Shown: in pieces, positions 33,481 to 44,257 of the stretch | Layout: each line of letters starts with the position of its first letter | How positions within the stretch are numbered: the stretch's first letter is position 1 | Assembly: GCA_963377175.1 (NCBI GenBank) | Contig: CAUJNA010003803.1 | Span: forward strand, 327,387 to 391,386 | Reading direction: 5' to 3' | Length of the DNA: 64,000 bases | Source: Effrenium voratum | Taxonomy: Eukaryota; Sar; Dinophyceae; Suessiales; Symbiodiniaceae | Notes under the pieces: generated by a model | What the model was told of the DNA's origin: nothing | Database searches by the model: none | What the model saw: the letters and a program-made list of their open reading frames with translations, nothing else | Position numbers and translations under genes: made by a program

Positions 33481-36400
33481 ATGGTGGGCGCAGAGCCCAA
33501 TCCCGGGGTGATCACGGACGATTGGATCCTTTCTCAGGTCGTGTTTGATGAGGATGCGGAGGCCCCTATCCCGGCGGCAGTGCTCCAGATTGAGGACGGA
33601 CCCCCTCTAGAAGAGGCTGAGGTTCCTCCAAATCAGGTGCCCTCGTCGATTTCGCCTACTGTTCCGTTCGTGGCGCTCCAGATCGAAGACCGGGCTGCCC
33701 ATCATGCTGCTCATCAGGAGCCGGTTCAATCTTGGTCCCTTACATGGGATCAGTTTGACCAGCTCCTCGGCAGTGGATCGCAGGCTACACCGCCTGATTT
33801 CGGTCGGCTCGACTTCGACTCGGGTGCCCCCATGTCGGTCGGGAATCTGGATTTTCAATCCCTTTTTGATGCTGATTGGAGATCTCAACCTTCCCGAATA
33901 GACAGATCTTTTGATGCCCTGCCTATGCATGAACCTACTCAGGGTTTTCCGCATGATGGAGAAAATGACCCCAATGAAGATTTCTCCCCTTCTCAAGTTG
34001 CAGGTTCGGCCCAACCCGAGGCGGGCAAACGGGCGATTGAGGACTGGCCGCAAATAGCTGGCCTTCCTCCTGTCTCAGGTTCATCCGACATTGACATCAT
34101 TCACGATCACACCAGTCCGGCGGATATGGACTTCATCGCTGATGCAGTATCATCTCACTTGTCAGGTACCCACGACCGGAACGCGGACCGCTACAACGCT
34201 GGTCCTAATCCACCGCTTTCCTCAGGTACCCGAGGTCGGGACGCGAACCGCTACAACGCGGGCTCAAATCCGCCAAATCAAGCATCAGGTACTCATCGAT
34301 CGGGCACGGGCCGCGAAATAGCAGGCCCAAATCCTTCATCCACTTCGTCAAGAAGCCATGCCGGTCTCTTCGCGGCCTTCAATCGGCATCAGACTCGGAA
34401 AGAGTCCGCCCCCGACGTCATCGACCTCGAGGAGCAGTCCAGCCACCGTACCAGTGATGGATCCGAGCAGGATACACCTGGTATTGGCTCTACTCCCTTC
34501 GACCTTCTCGACATTCCCTTCCATCAGCCACCCAGGAGAGGAAATGAAGATGATGAAACCATCCCTGGGATCCTCGATGTAATCGATGAGGCCGAGGTCA
34601 CACCAGAGAGACGAACGACATCGCTCCCGCCGAGCCGCGTTGCCAAAGTACTTTCCCCTAAGCCATTCAATGATGACGTTGCTCAACGGCTTGATCTCAC
34701 TCAACCTGATCCAGATCAAGCTCAACATCGCGGATCGTCATCGTTTGATAACATGTCGGGACAAACCGGCACTGACTCGCGAGCCACAAAGAGGAGCTCT
34801 GAGTCACCCGAAAGACGTGAAGCTGCCCTCCGATTGCGATCTAATCCCCCAGCTCATCACGATCCTGTTGACGTTCCTATCCACTCTGCGGGGTCTGGGC
34901 TCAGCTCCAATGCCCCGATGTCTGAGAAGGAGACTGATGACGGGATCAACTCTACGCCCAGAAATCGGAGACCCGGACTTAGCACTGTTGCCCCTGGGAA
35001 TGGAGGGCTTCCATCAAATCAGCCGGTCAGCAACTCCCTCATCCCTGCATTCTTTCAAATCGGGACTCCCGGCTGCACTCCCGACAGGGAAGAAAATAGG
35101 CGTGGAGCTCACGACGCTGATAGTCGTCCGGCCCCGTCTGCATCCACAAGTGACGGCCATCCGGTTGCATCTGAGCTACAGCGACTGCTTCTCGCGATCC
35201 ACAACGAGGTCAAGGGATGCAAGGCCGAAATCCAGGGATGCAGAACTGAGATTCGTTCATGCAGGGATGACATCAACGTTTGCGTCGGTGAAATCAAGAA
35301 GATCAATAACCGTGTTGATGCCTTCGAGAAGAAGGTTGAATCATCTTTTTCTGCCGTTGCCGGGACCCTCTCAGGACACGAGGCCAAATTCCGTGATTTC
35401 CACGAGTGGGTCGCCCGAAGCGAGAAGGAGACGAATGAGCGTTTCAAGATGTATGATGAGAGGTCCAACTCGATCGTCATATCCGCTGCTGAACTTCGCG
35501 AGCAGGCCGAGTCACTTGAAAACGTCAAGGTCCAGCTCCTTAGGTTCTCTGAGATTGGGACCCTTGAGGCTGAAGTTCGAAAAATCAAGGACGAAGTTGA
35601 GGCGAACTCTCGCAGTGTCATTGACATTGAGGGAACCATCTCAAGGGAAAGAACCATCCGTGGGAACGTCGAGACGTATATCCAGCAGCTCGTTCCTGCG
35701 ACCGACCTGAAGCAGTTCAATGACAGGATGTCCGGAGCCCTCAATGAGAACTCACAGAAACAGGAAGAGTTCAAGCTTCAGTTGTCCCGTATTGCTAGGT
35801 GCGTCAAGGACCTTCATGATAAAAGCCTAGGCCCCTATCCGAGGGACATGCAAGAGCAGTTTATGAAGCTTGTGTTGAGGGTCAATGAGATCAACATGCA
35901 GATCGCTGAGTTGAGGGAACAACCTCCTGCTGCCTGCGCATCTTCAAGTGCTGGCGCTGCTTCGATCACCGGGACGGGGCCATGGGAGAAATCTGGAGAC
36001 ACTGATCCCTTAACCCAGGGAAGGGCTCCTAGAGGTTCTCCTCCTCGTGATGCTCGCACCGTCAGCTCGGCGAGACCTCCTCCACCTCCACCTCCTTCAG
36101 GGCCACCCCCACCGTCACCATCAGCCCCCATCTTTGGCAGGGATCCCTCTAGAACGAGGGCCGTTGCTCGAGCTGCCGGCGCTGCTCCTGATAACCGGGC
36201 CAGGTGCGCTCATGAGGAGCCCGGGCATCCACAGCATCGGGAACCTCGCTATCCATGCCGAAGCTGCGGCAAGTCAGTCTGCGAAGACTGCTTTGACCAT
36301 GATTGTAACTCATGTTTCAAATGTAGCGATCAGTTTCCTAGATGCCGCGCATGCAGGGGAAGAGGGGGGAGACACGGACTTGTGACGTGTCTCATATGCA

Positions 36401-36495
36401 AGGATGAGTACTGCGATCAACACATCGCTCCACCTGACGATGTGCGCCGTTTTGGGTCAGATGTTCGACCTATTTGCCTGCTGCTTGAGGGCTGA
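33481..36495 (+). CDS. ORF1: coiled-coil, polyproline, Cys/His-cluster protein preceding Gag
   Basis: 1004 residues from the ATG that opens MVGAEPNPG. Residues 1-560 are acidic, Ser/Pro/Asp-rich and probably disordered; about 228-288 holds three tandem ~20-residue repeats of the type SGTHDRNADRYNAGPNPP. About 563-815 is a long heptad-like coiled coil with Cys-spaced turns near its start. About 865-883 is a polyproline run. About 926-981 has many Cys/His pairs (CRSCG...CEDC...CFKC...CRAC...CLIC...CDQH) like a RING or B-box-type zinc-binding domain. It stops with TGA at 36,493, where the +1 frame is already open into Gag, so it may be the N-terminal part of a Gag precursor made by +1 frameshifting. 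Standard copia elements have no such ORF. Function unknown; structural, trimerising or scaffolding roles are possible. Confidence 0.8.
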   Translation: MVGAEPNPGVITDDWILSQVVFDEDAEAPIPAAVLQIEDGPPLEEAEVPPNQVPSSISPTVPFVALQIEDRAAHHAAHQEPVQSWSLTWDQFDQLLGSGSQATPPDFGRLDFDSGAPMSVGNLDFQSLFDADWRSQPSRIDRSFDALPMHEPTQGFPHDGENDPNEDFSPSQVAGSAQPEAGKRAIEDWPQIAGLPPVSGSSDIDIIHDHTSPADMDFIADAVSSHLSGTHDRNADRYNAGPNPPLSSGTRGRDANRYNAGSNPPNQASGTHRSGTGREIAGPNPSSTSSRSHAGLFAAFNRHQTRKESAPDVIDLEEQSSHRTSDGSEQDTPGIGSTPFDLLDIPFHQPPRRGNEDDETIPGILDVIDEAEVTPERRTTSLPPSRVAKVLSPKPFNDDVAQRLDLTQPDPDQAQHRGSSSFDNMSGQTGTDSRATKRSSESPERREAALRLRSNPPAHHDPVDVPIHSAGSGLSSNAPMSEKETDDGINSTPRNRRPGLSTVAPGNGGLPSNQPVSNSLIPAFFQIGTPGCTPDREENRRGAHDADSRPAPSASTSDGHPVASELQRLLLAIHNEVKGCKAEIQGCRTEIRSCRDDINVCVGEIKKINNRVDAFEKKVESSFSAVAGTLSGHEAKFRDFHEWVARSEKETNERFKMYDERSNSIVISAAELREQAESLENVKVQLLRFSEIGTLEAEVRKIKDEVEANSRSVIDIEGTISRERTIRGNVETYIQQLVPATDLKQFNDRMSGALNENSQKQEEFKLQLSRIARCVKDLHDKSLGPYPRDMQEQFMKLVLRVNEINMQIAELREQPPAACASSSAGAASITGTGPWEKSGDTDPLTQGRAPRGSPPRDARTVSSARPPPPPPPSGPPPPSPSAPIFGRDPSRTRAVARAAGAAPDNRARCAHEEPGHPQHREPRYPCRSCGKSVCEDCFDHDCNSCFKCSDQFPRCRACRGRGGRHGLVTCLICKDEYCDQHIAPPDDVRRFGSDVRPICLLLEG

Positions 36496-37432
36496 CCCCG
36501 ATGGGAAAACTAAGCATCGTGGTCCTAGTGCGGGACCTGGAGGACCTGGTTGCATTCCTGACCATAATCAGCGGGATGGCACTGCTCCTGATCCTGGATC
36601 CGGGCCATCACGTGGAGATCCGTCACATCGGAGTCCTGAACCGCAACAAGGAAACTCTGGTTTCTGTTCCCACGCCGGAGCCGCCGGGCCAATGCCGCCG
36701 AGGGCAATGTCATCGCCCGTAGTCGGGCGAGCAGCTCCGAGGGGAACCATCAACACGTATCCCGGATGTTCCCCTACAGGGGGGATTTTCACTGGCCAGG
36801 TTGAGCATGGAACATCTCAGGGAGTCATTCGCGGAAGATACGGGCCTGACACTGCTGTGACAAATCAGCAGAATCCACAGCCTCACCACGGAGTACAGGA
36901 TAACTCTGGCGGGCCAGCTGGTTTCTCTCTTCCACCGGGACTCGGTAAGGGTGTGCATGGCGCCGGTGGTGTCGGCGGTATTGGAGCTCCCGACCTTCGC
37001 CGATCTTCCGCTGAGGAGAGAGTCTGCCCTCGATGCAACATCAATGTCAAGCCCAACGTCCCCGGGACACCTCCATGCTTCCAAACCTGTTCGTTGTGCC
37101 GCACTTCCTTGTGTTCCGCATGCTGCCCACCATCGTCTGGGAGTTGCTCTCTTTGTGCCATATCCATTGGCAGAGACGGCGTTCTACCTCCCCACGTTTT
37201 TGGGCAGGCTACTCGACCGCCCTTAACTTCGTTGCAATCTGAGGCGAACAAGTGCGCCAACATAGAGCTCGAGAAAGAGCCTGCGCCGCACGAGTTGCGA
37301 GACTGGATCATTTCCACGAGAGAAATCGTGAGCAACGCATTCAGCTATGACTCGCCATATGCCATGTCTTGGGTCATGAGTGTCGAGAACGCCAACGCAA
37401 TAGAGGAACTTGCCCTGAGTCTGCAAAAGTAG
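36404..37432 (+). CDS. gag: Gag, N-terminal part (interrupted by nested element)
   Basis: The frame is +1 relative to ORF1 and open from at least 36,404; residues before about 31 are overlap with ORF1. After a Gly/Pro/Ser-rich region comes a Cys-rich cluster at about 208-255 (CPRCN...CFQTCSLC...CSACC...CSLC). From about 294 begins a helical segment (HELRDWIISTREIVSN...MSWVMSVEN) that matches the start of the dinoflagellate copia Gag core. The frame stops at a TAG (37,430-37,432) made by the first bases of the nested element, which starts after TGCA at 37,425. The C-terminal half continues in register at 44,277. As genomic DNA this copy cannot make full Gag unless the insert is removed from RNA. 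Confidence 0.75.
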   Translation: MSTAINTSLHLTMCAVLGQMFDLFACCLRADPDGKTKHRGPSAGPGGPGCIPDHNQRDGTAPDPGSGPSRGDPSHRSPEPQQGNSGFCSHAGAAGPMPPRAMSSPVVGRAAPRGTINTYPGCSPTGGIFTGQVEHGTSQGVIRGRYGPDTAVTNQQNPQPHHGVQDNSGGPAGFSLPPGLGKGVHGAGGVGGIGAPDLRRSSAEERVCPRCNINVKPNVPGTPPCFQTCSLCRTSLCSACCPPSSGSCSLCAISIGRDGVLPPHVFGQATRPPLTSLQSEANKCANIELEKEPAPHELRDWIISTREIVSNAFSYDSPYAMSWVMSVENANAIEELALSLQK

Positions 37433-37440
37433 TAAATTTA
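37413..37440 (+). repeat. Left 28 bp end of perfect inverted repeat
   Basis: Begins CCCTGAGTC, passes through TGCA at 37,422-37,425 and ends AAAGTAGTAAATTTA. Its exact reverse complement is at 44,258-44,285. The first 9 bases plus TGCA belong to the Gag coding sequence; the rest is the terminal inverted repeat of the nested element. Confidence 0.9.
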
Positions 37441-38196
37441 GTATGGCAGCGATTTACTCTAAAATTTACTATTTACTAATCTCATTTTACTAGGCCAAGT
37501 AAAGTAAATTTACTAGTAAATAAATTTAGTAGTAAATGTAAATTTCAAAACTAGTAAAAAAAGCAGTATTTTTCAGTATTTTGTCTGGTATGTTTCGTGA
37601 GCTGCCTCGAACGCATTTTCCTGAGTCCAAACATTTTCTTAGCATTGAGTAGTGGGAACATGTTTCTGAACAATGTGTATTACTTGAGACATGGTCTTGC
37701 CTCGCTTGAGCTCCCCATGAATCGTTTGATTTACGTGCGCGGTTGATTTACTTGGGAACATGGTTGCTCCCAGCTCCACAAAGAACCGCGGTTGGCTTCG
37801 AAGGCTGTGCGCTTCATCCCGTGATTGCAGCTTTCTTGGCTGTGTCGCAAGTAAAAGCTTTCAGCACTGTGCGCAAACCCAAGGTTTCCAGAACACACAG
37901 AAAGTGAAAACATGAACCATTCAAGCTCTTCTACAGTAGTTGTTCTATTCCTACATTTCCATAAGCCTATATATTTCGGAGTAGCGTGTTTCAGTGCTCT
38001 CCCCCATGCGGACAAACAAAAGTGCTTACAATTGTTGTGGTTTGAGTGAGTGGGGCTACACCTTCGTGCTCTGCACAGCGGACAGCTTCTTAGTAAAGCG
38101 CATCAGCAGGTGCCCATAGCCCTGCTCCAGAGCCACTTTCATATACGGCGTGCATCAACTTTTAGGAGAACAGCCCCCCCAGCGCGAGCCTGTTCG
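37441..38196. other. Nested element, left outer segment
   Basis: Starts with TAAATTTACTA-rich sequence that also occurs at the right end, then about 600 bp of unique sequence without a supportable gene. Confidence 0.6.
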
Positions 38197-39250
38197 CAGA
38201 CATAATTCTGAACGCAGGCTATGTGTTTCTGCTATTCTGTTGGTGTTGCGCACAACGCGCAACGTCCGCGAATGCAAGAAGGGGCAAGCAAAACACGCTC
38301 AGTGTACTACTCGTCAGATGGTTTTTGAGGTTGAAAGTGTCTCAGACTACGATATCAACGAACATTGTTTTAGGACACTTCATGTTTTAAACCCCTTGCC
38401 TGCAACAGCGCAGCCCGTAAGGACATACAACTTTGTTGCTTGTGTGTTGGATCTCCCCATTTCCGTATTCGTGCTTCAACCAGCAAGCCTCCTAGCTCCA
38501 GCATGCCTGTCAACCTTGAAGTTTTTGAGCTTTCGAAATCCAGTTGACTCTCCGGCAGTCATGTCCGGTTGTGTGCGACATTGCGCTGTTTTTTCCGCGT
38601 GAACCAGGGTTGTGATCCGTGCTTTTCCCTCGCGTTTCCCGTGTACAAACGTATTGTAGGCAAGGGACTTGGCATGCTCGACTTTAATGATTTCAAGAGT
38701 TTGGCCCAACTCTGTGAAACCAACATTGGCTTTCTGCCTGTACTTGAAATGCTTGCCGCTTTCCAGTTGTTCGAAAACAACTCGATACCACCCTTAAAAC
38801 TCATCAACCAAGGATGCGTCATGGCAGCTTGTGCCTGATTTTGCACGAGCCAAAGCTGAGGCACATGTGAAACCTAAATAGGGGTTAGGAAAATCGATTT
38901 TCTTGACCCTTTTTTGACCCCATGCCAAAGTGGCCCAAAGCTGAAAGGACCGCCTGGACCTGTGGGCGACCAACAGCAACAGCGAAGTGTGAGCGCATGC
39001 GCTTGGTTTTTGGCACTGGCGATTTTCAATTCGAATGGCTTGAACCAACTCCATCAAGCCACAGCTACCCTTTCGTTCATGTTCGTTGCTTTAGTTCCCA
39101 ATTTCTACTCTTAACACTCATCAACACTACATAGAGTCACTGACCAAGAAAAAAAGGGTTTGGCGCTTGGTTGGGAATTTCAAGAGATTGGCCCAGCTCC
39201 GTCAAACCACAGAAAACCTTTTGTCCACGCCCTGCGTTTTGTACTTGTCC
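38197..39250 (+). repeat. Foldback arm, left
   Basis: About 1.05 kb whose reverse complement is present at 42,370-43,360 with roughly 85-90% identity by eye. Landmarks such as ACGATATCAACGAACAT, AACATTGGCTTTCTG and CTGGACCTGTGGGCGACC are mirrored in order. Some differences are indels, so the arms are not a recent duplication. The short frames inside are not convincing genes. Confidence 0.8.
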
Positions 39251-39435
39251 ATTCAGTCATTCATTCATTCATTCGTTCATTCATTCGTTCCATTCCATTC
39301 CATTCCATTCCATTCCATTCCATTCCATTCCATTCCATTCCATTCCATTCCATTCCATTCCATTCCATTCCATTCCATTCCATTCCATTCCATTCCATTC
39401 CATTCGTTCATTCATTCATTCGTTCATTCATTCTT
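39251..39435 (+). repeat. (CATTC)n array
   Basis: CATT tetramers pass into about 25 CATTC pentamers and back to CATT. Mirrored on the other side of the core by the GATT/GAAT array at 42,238-42,372. Confidence 0.95.
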
Positions 39436-39439
39436 CATT

Positions 39440-40272
39440 CAGCACTCCACACTCCGCACTCCCCACTCCAGTGCAGTGGGGAGTGTGGAGTGCCGAGTGG
39501 GGAGTGCGGAGTGCGGAGTGGGGAGTGTGGAGTGCGGAGTGCGGAGTATGAAGTGTGGAGTGCGGAGTGTGGAGTGAGGAGTGAGGAGTAGGGAGCGGGG
39601 AGTGTGGAGTGAGGAGTGGAGCGTGGGAAGTGCGGAGTGTGGAGTGTGGAGCGCGGAGTGTGGAGTGTGGAGTGGGGAGTGTGGAGTAGGAAGTATGGAG
39701 TGTGGAGTGTGGAGTGTGGAGGGGAGTGGGGAGAGTGTGGAGTGTGGAGTGTGGAGTGTGGAGTGAGGAGTGGGGAGTGGGGAGCGGGGAGTGTGGAGTG
39801 GGGAGTGTGGAGCGCGGAGTGCGGAGTGTGGAGTGTGGAGTGGGGAGTGGGGAGCGTGGAGTGTGGAGTGAGGAGTGGGGAGTGGGGTGCGCGGAGTGTG
39901 GAGTGTGGAAGTGTGGAGTGTGGAGTGCGGAGTGCGGAGTGTGGAGTGTGGAGTGTGGGGAGTGGGGAGTGTGGAGTAGGGAGTATGGAGTGTGGAGTGG
40001 GGGAGGTGTGGAGTGTGGAGTGTGGAGTGAGGAGTGGGGAGTGCGGTCTGGGGAGTCTTAGGGGAGTGTGGATGGAGTGTGGAGTGAGGAGTGAGGAGTG
40101 GGGAGTGGGGTGTGTGGAGTGTGGAGTGTGGAAGTGTGGAGTGTGGAGTGCGGAGTGCGGAGTGTGGAGTGTGGAGTGTGGGGAGTGTGGAGTGTGGAGT
40201 GAGGAGTGGGGCGTGGGGAGTGGGGGGGGAGGAGTGTGGAGTGCGGAGTGGGGAGTGTGGAGTGGGGAGTGT
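39440..40272 (+). repeat. GGAGTGY heptamer array, G-rich strand up
   Basis: GGAGTGT, GGAGTGC, GGAGTGG and GGGGAGTGAGGAGT variants for about 0.8 kb. Heptamers shift frame by one base each, so all frames translate alike and stay open; the long frames on both strands are artefacts. Confidence 0.95.
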
Positions 40273-40640
40273 CCACACTCCCCACTCCCCACTCCTCACT
40301 CCATACTCCCTACTCCACACTCCACACTCCCCACTCCCCACTCCTCACTCTGCACTCCACAGTGCAGACTCCCCACTCCACACTCCCCACTCCGCACTCC
40401 GCAGTCCCCCACTCCACACTCCCCCACTCCACACTCCACACTCCCCACTCCACACTCCACACTCCCCACTCCACACTCCCCGCTCCACCCTCCACACTCC
40501 CCACTCCCACTCCCCACTCCCCACTCCACACTCCACACTCCACACTCCACACTCCACACTTTACACTCCACACTCCGCATTCCGAACTCCTCACTCCACA
40601 CTCCCCACTCCGCACTCCCCGCTCCGCACTCCCCACTCCC
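40273..40640 (-). repeat. GGAGTGY heptamer array, inverted block
   Basis: The same heptamers in the opposite orientation (CACACTCC, CCCACTCC). The switch at about 40,272 is abrupt (GGAGTGTCCACACTCC), a head-to-head junction. Confidence 0.95.
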
Positions 40641-40667
40641 CAAACAACAATTTTGGAACAAACACAC

Positions 40668-40880
40668 ACCAAAACCACGGTGCAATGTTGGTGCAATGTT
40701 GGTGCAATGTTGGTGCAATGTTGGTGCAGTTTTGGTGCTGTTTTAAAACTGCACCAAAACTGCACCAACATTGCACCAAAATGGTGCAGTTTTGGTGCAG
40801 TTTTCAAAATGCACCAAAACTGCACCAACATTGCACCAACATTGCACCATGATTGCACCATGGTTTTGGTGAGTTTTTTG
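40668..40880. repeat. TTGGTGCAATG / GCACCAAAACTG inverted repeats
   Basis: Tandem 12-mers (TTGGTGCAATG-type) followed by their inverses (GCACCAAAACTGCACC), alternating orientation several times. This is a locally self-complementary core between the heptamer arrays. Confidence 0.85.
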
Positions 40881-40904
40881 TTGATTTGTGTCACCAATGA
40901 GCAA

Positions 40905-42237
40905 GGTTTGGAGTGGGGAGTGCGGAGTGTGGAGTGTGGAGTGGGGAGTGTGGAGTGGGGAGTGGGGAGTGGGGAGTGCGGAGCGGGGAGTGTGGAGTGG
41001 GGAGTGGGGAGTGCGGAGTGCGGAGTGTGGAGTGTGGAGTGGGGAGTGTGGAGTGGGGAGTGCGGAGCGGGGAGTGTGGAGTGGGGAGTGGGGAGTGCGG
41101 AGTGTGGAGTGGGGGGTCTGGAGTGTGGAGTGCGGAGTGAGGAGTGGGGAGTGGGGAGTGGGGAGTGTGGAGTGTGGAGTAGGGAGTATGGAGTGTGGAG
41201 TGTGGAGTGTGAAGTGTGGAGTGAGGAGTGGGGAGTGGGGAGTGTGGAGTGGGGAGTATGGAGTGTGGAGTGTGGAGTGTGGAGTGAGGAGTGAGGAGTG
41301 GGGAGTGTGGAGTGTGGAGTGTGGAGTGTGGAGTGTGGAGTGAGAAGTGGGGAGTGGGGAGTGTGGAGTGTGGAGTGGGGAGTGTGGAGTGCAAAGTGCG
41401 GAGTGCGGAGTGTGGAGTGTGGAGTGTGCAGTGTGGAGTGCGGAGTGTGGAGTGTGGAGTGAGGAGTGGGGAGTGGGGTTTGTGGAGTGTGGAGTGTGGA
41501 AGTGTGGAGTGTGGAGTGCGGAGTGCGGAGTGTGGAGTCTGGAGTGTGGAGTGTGGGGAGTGGGGAGTGTGGAGTAGGGAGTATGGAGTGTGGAGTGTGG
41601 AGTGAGGAGTGAGGAGTGGGGAGTGCGGAGCAGAGGGAGTGCGGAGTATGAAGTGTGGAGTGTGGAGTGTGGAGTGAGGAGTGAGGAGTGGGGAGTGGGG
41701 AGTGTGGAATGTGGAGTGTGGAGTGAGGAGTGGGGAGTGGGGAGTGGGGAGTGCGGAGTGTGGAGTGTGGAGTGCGGAGTGTGGAGTGTGGAGTGGGGAG
41801 TGTGGAGTAGGGAGTATGGAGTGTGTAGTGTGGAGTGAGGAGTGGGGAGTGGGGGGTGTGGAGTGTGGAGTGTGGAGTGTGGAGCGTGGAGTGCGGAGTG
41901 AGGAGTGGGGAGTGGGGAGTGGGGAGTGTGGAGTGGGGAGTGTGGAGTGTGGAGTGCGGAGGGTGGAGTGTGGAGTGGGGAGTGGGAGTGTGGATTGCGG
42001 AGTGTGGAGTGTGGAGTGTGGAGTGAGGAGTGGGGAGTGGGGTGTGTGGAGTGTGGAGTGTGGAAGTGTGGAGTGTGGAGTGCGGAGTGCGGAGTGTGGA
42101 GTGTGGAGTGTGGAGTGTGGGGTGTGGAGAGTGAAGAGTGGAGTATGGAGTGGGGAGTGTGGAGTAGGGGAGTTTGGAGTAGGGAGTGTGGAGTGTGGAG
42201 TGTTGTGGAGTGGGGAGTGGGGAGTGGGGAGTGCTGA
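40905..42237 (+). repeat. GGAGTGY heptamer array, right block
   Basis: About 1.3 kb of the same GGAGTGT/C/G heptamers in G-rich + orientation. Contains repeated larger blocks (GGAGTGTGGAAGTGTGGAG recurs in this array and in the left one), so it expanded by segmental duplication. Confidence 0.95.
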
Positions 42238-42267
42238 ATGAATGATTCATTGATTGATAGATAGATA

Positions 42268-42315
<48 letters not shown>

Positions 42316-42372
42316 GATTGATTGATTGGTTGATTGATTGATTGAATGAATGAATGACTGAATGAATGAATG
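42238..42372 (+). repeat. (GATT)n / (GAAT)n array
   Basis: GATT tetramers flanked by GAATGAAT tetramers, about 130 bp. Confidence 0.95.
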
Positions 42373-43360
42373 AAAAAGTACAAAACGTAGGGCGTGGACA
42401 AAAGGTTTCAGTGTTTTGACGGAGTTGGGCCAATCTCTTGAAATTCCGAACCCAAAGTGCTAAAACCACTTTTTCTTGATCACTGACTATATGTAGTGTT
42501 TTTTTAATGAGTAGAAATTGGGAACTAAAGCAACAAACATGAACAAACATGTAGCTGTGGCTTGATGGAGTTGGTCCAAGCTATTCGAATTGAAAATCGC
42601 CAGTGCCAGAAAACCAGTCGCATCTTGGTCGCCCACAGGTCCAGGCGGTCCTTTCAGCCTTGGGCCGCTTTGGTGTGGGGTCAAAAAAGGGTCAAGAAAA
42701 TCGATTTTTAGCCCCTATTTAGGTTTCACATGTGCCTCAGCTTTGGCTCGTGCAAAATCAGCCACAAGCTGCCATGACGCATTATTGGTTGATGAGTTTT
42801 AAGGGTGGCATCAAGTAGTTTTTGAAAAATTGGAGAGCCGCAAGCATTTCAAGTACAGGCGCAAGCCCAATGTTGGTTTCACAGAGTTGGGCCAAACTCT
42901 TGAAATCATTAAAGTCAAGCATGCCAAGCCCCTTGCCTACAATATGTTTGTGTAAGGGATGCGCGAGGTTCAAGCACGGGTCAAAACCCTGGCTTTCGGG
43001 AAAACAACGCAAAGTCGCCAACAACCGGACACGACTCCCGGTCTATTGGATTTCGAAAGCACAAAAACTTCAAGGTTGAAAGGTATGCTGGAACTAGGAG
43101 GCTTGCTGGTTGAAGCGCAAATACGGAAATGGGGAGATCCAAAGCACAAGCAACAAAGTTGTATGTCCTTTAGGGTTGTGCTGTTGCAGGTAAGGGGATT
43201 AAAACGTGAAGTGTTCTAAAACGATGTTCGTTGATATCGTAGTCTGAGGACACTTTCGAACTTAAAAAACATCTGTATACTGAACGTGTTTCGCTTGCCC
43301 TCGGAAGTTGCGCATTGTGCGCAATGCCACAACAATAGCCTGCGTTCAGAAGTATGTCTG
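42370..43360 (-). repeat. Foldback arm, right
   Basis: Inverse of 38,197-39,250; see that entry. About 60 bp shorter because of deletions. Confidence 0.8.
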
Positions 43361-44257
43361 TAAATAAAGTCCAATGAGCTTGCCATGTGCCACATGCGTC
43401 CCATGTAAATGCTTCACGCTTCAGCCAGGGAAATCAGTCGCTCACAAGTAAAGAGGGTTGCGCGCCAGCGCACTTCAATCACATGTCTCCCACAGGACAG
43501 GCAACCAGAAGCGTACAAAAAACCAAAGATGAATACGCCGACAAGTCTTCGGATCGCAAGTAAGCGCGCGAGTAAATCTGTGACGTGGGATTCGCGTGTA
43601 AAAGCGCAAGAAGAGCGCAAACTGCGCTGTCAGTTGCAGGAGTACTACGAGACCTCTGGCAAGAAAATGCATTTTTTGCTTGCGTTCCCTGTGGTTGGCA
43701 AGGTGCATTCACCCAAGCATCGTTTGGTGTTACAAGGGCGAGGCGACAATGCAGCGGCTCCAGAAGCTGTGGAATGAAACGAAGCCCTAGTTTCACCGAG
43801 AGAACGGCTGGCGCAGGCGCTTCGAGGGAACACCGCATGAGTTGCAAGGATTTCGTTGCTTGAGGATTGAACGGGCTGCTTCGCGAAACAAATGACAAAT
43901 TACTTGCGGGGCAACCTCCGTATGACTTGTGCTTGCCGGTGCCTTATGGGTTTCACACAGAATTTTTTGCTTGTGACATGTGCAGTGTAGGTTAGACTTG
44001 CAGATATTGGTGCTTGTGCTTGCAAAGCAGGAGGCCCGACTCAGGACCATCAAGCGTGCTCGTTCTTACTTGTGAAGTGGGAAGCTGAGCTTTTTTTGCC
44101 GTTGACATGCATGTTCCCATGCACTCCCTCCATTGGTTTCTTCTTATTTTGGGGCGTTCTGGCTGTGTTTTTCTGATCCCGTGCAAATTTACTAATTTTG
44201 CAAAAATAGTAAATTTTACTAGTAAATTCTTCGATTTTAGTAAATTTACTATTTTAG
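43361..44257. other. Nested element, right outer segment
   Basis: About 0.9 kb with no supportable gene and no match to the left outer segment except the TAAATTTACTA-rich last ~70 bp. A + frame at 43,409-43,777 lacks a recognisable domain. Confidence 0.55.

Noticed and set aside
34586..35710. A 374-codon frame overlapping ORF1
   Set aside because: Ser/Arg/Pro-rich out-of-frame reading of ORF1, whose own frame has repeats, coiled coil and zinc cluster.
39160..42550. Frames of up to about 750 residues rich in His/Ser/Pro/Thr or Glu/Cys/Gly/Val/Trp
   Set aside because: Heptamer satellite artefacts; all frames of both strands look alike.
38150..43898. Short frames in the foldback arms as transposase remnants
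   Set aside because: No zinc finger, DDE or other transposase motif; frames are not conserved between the two inverted arms.
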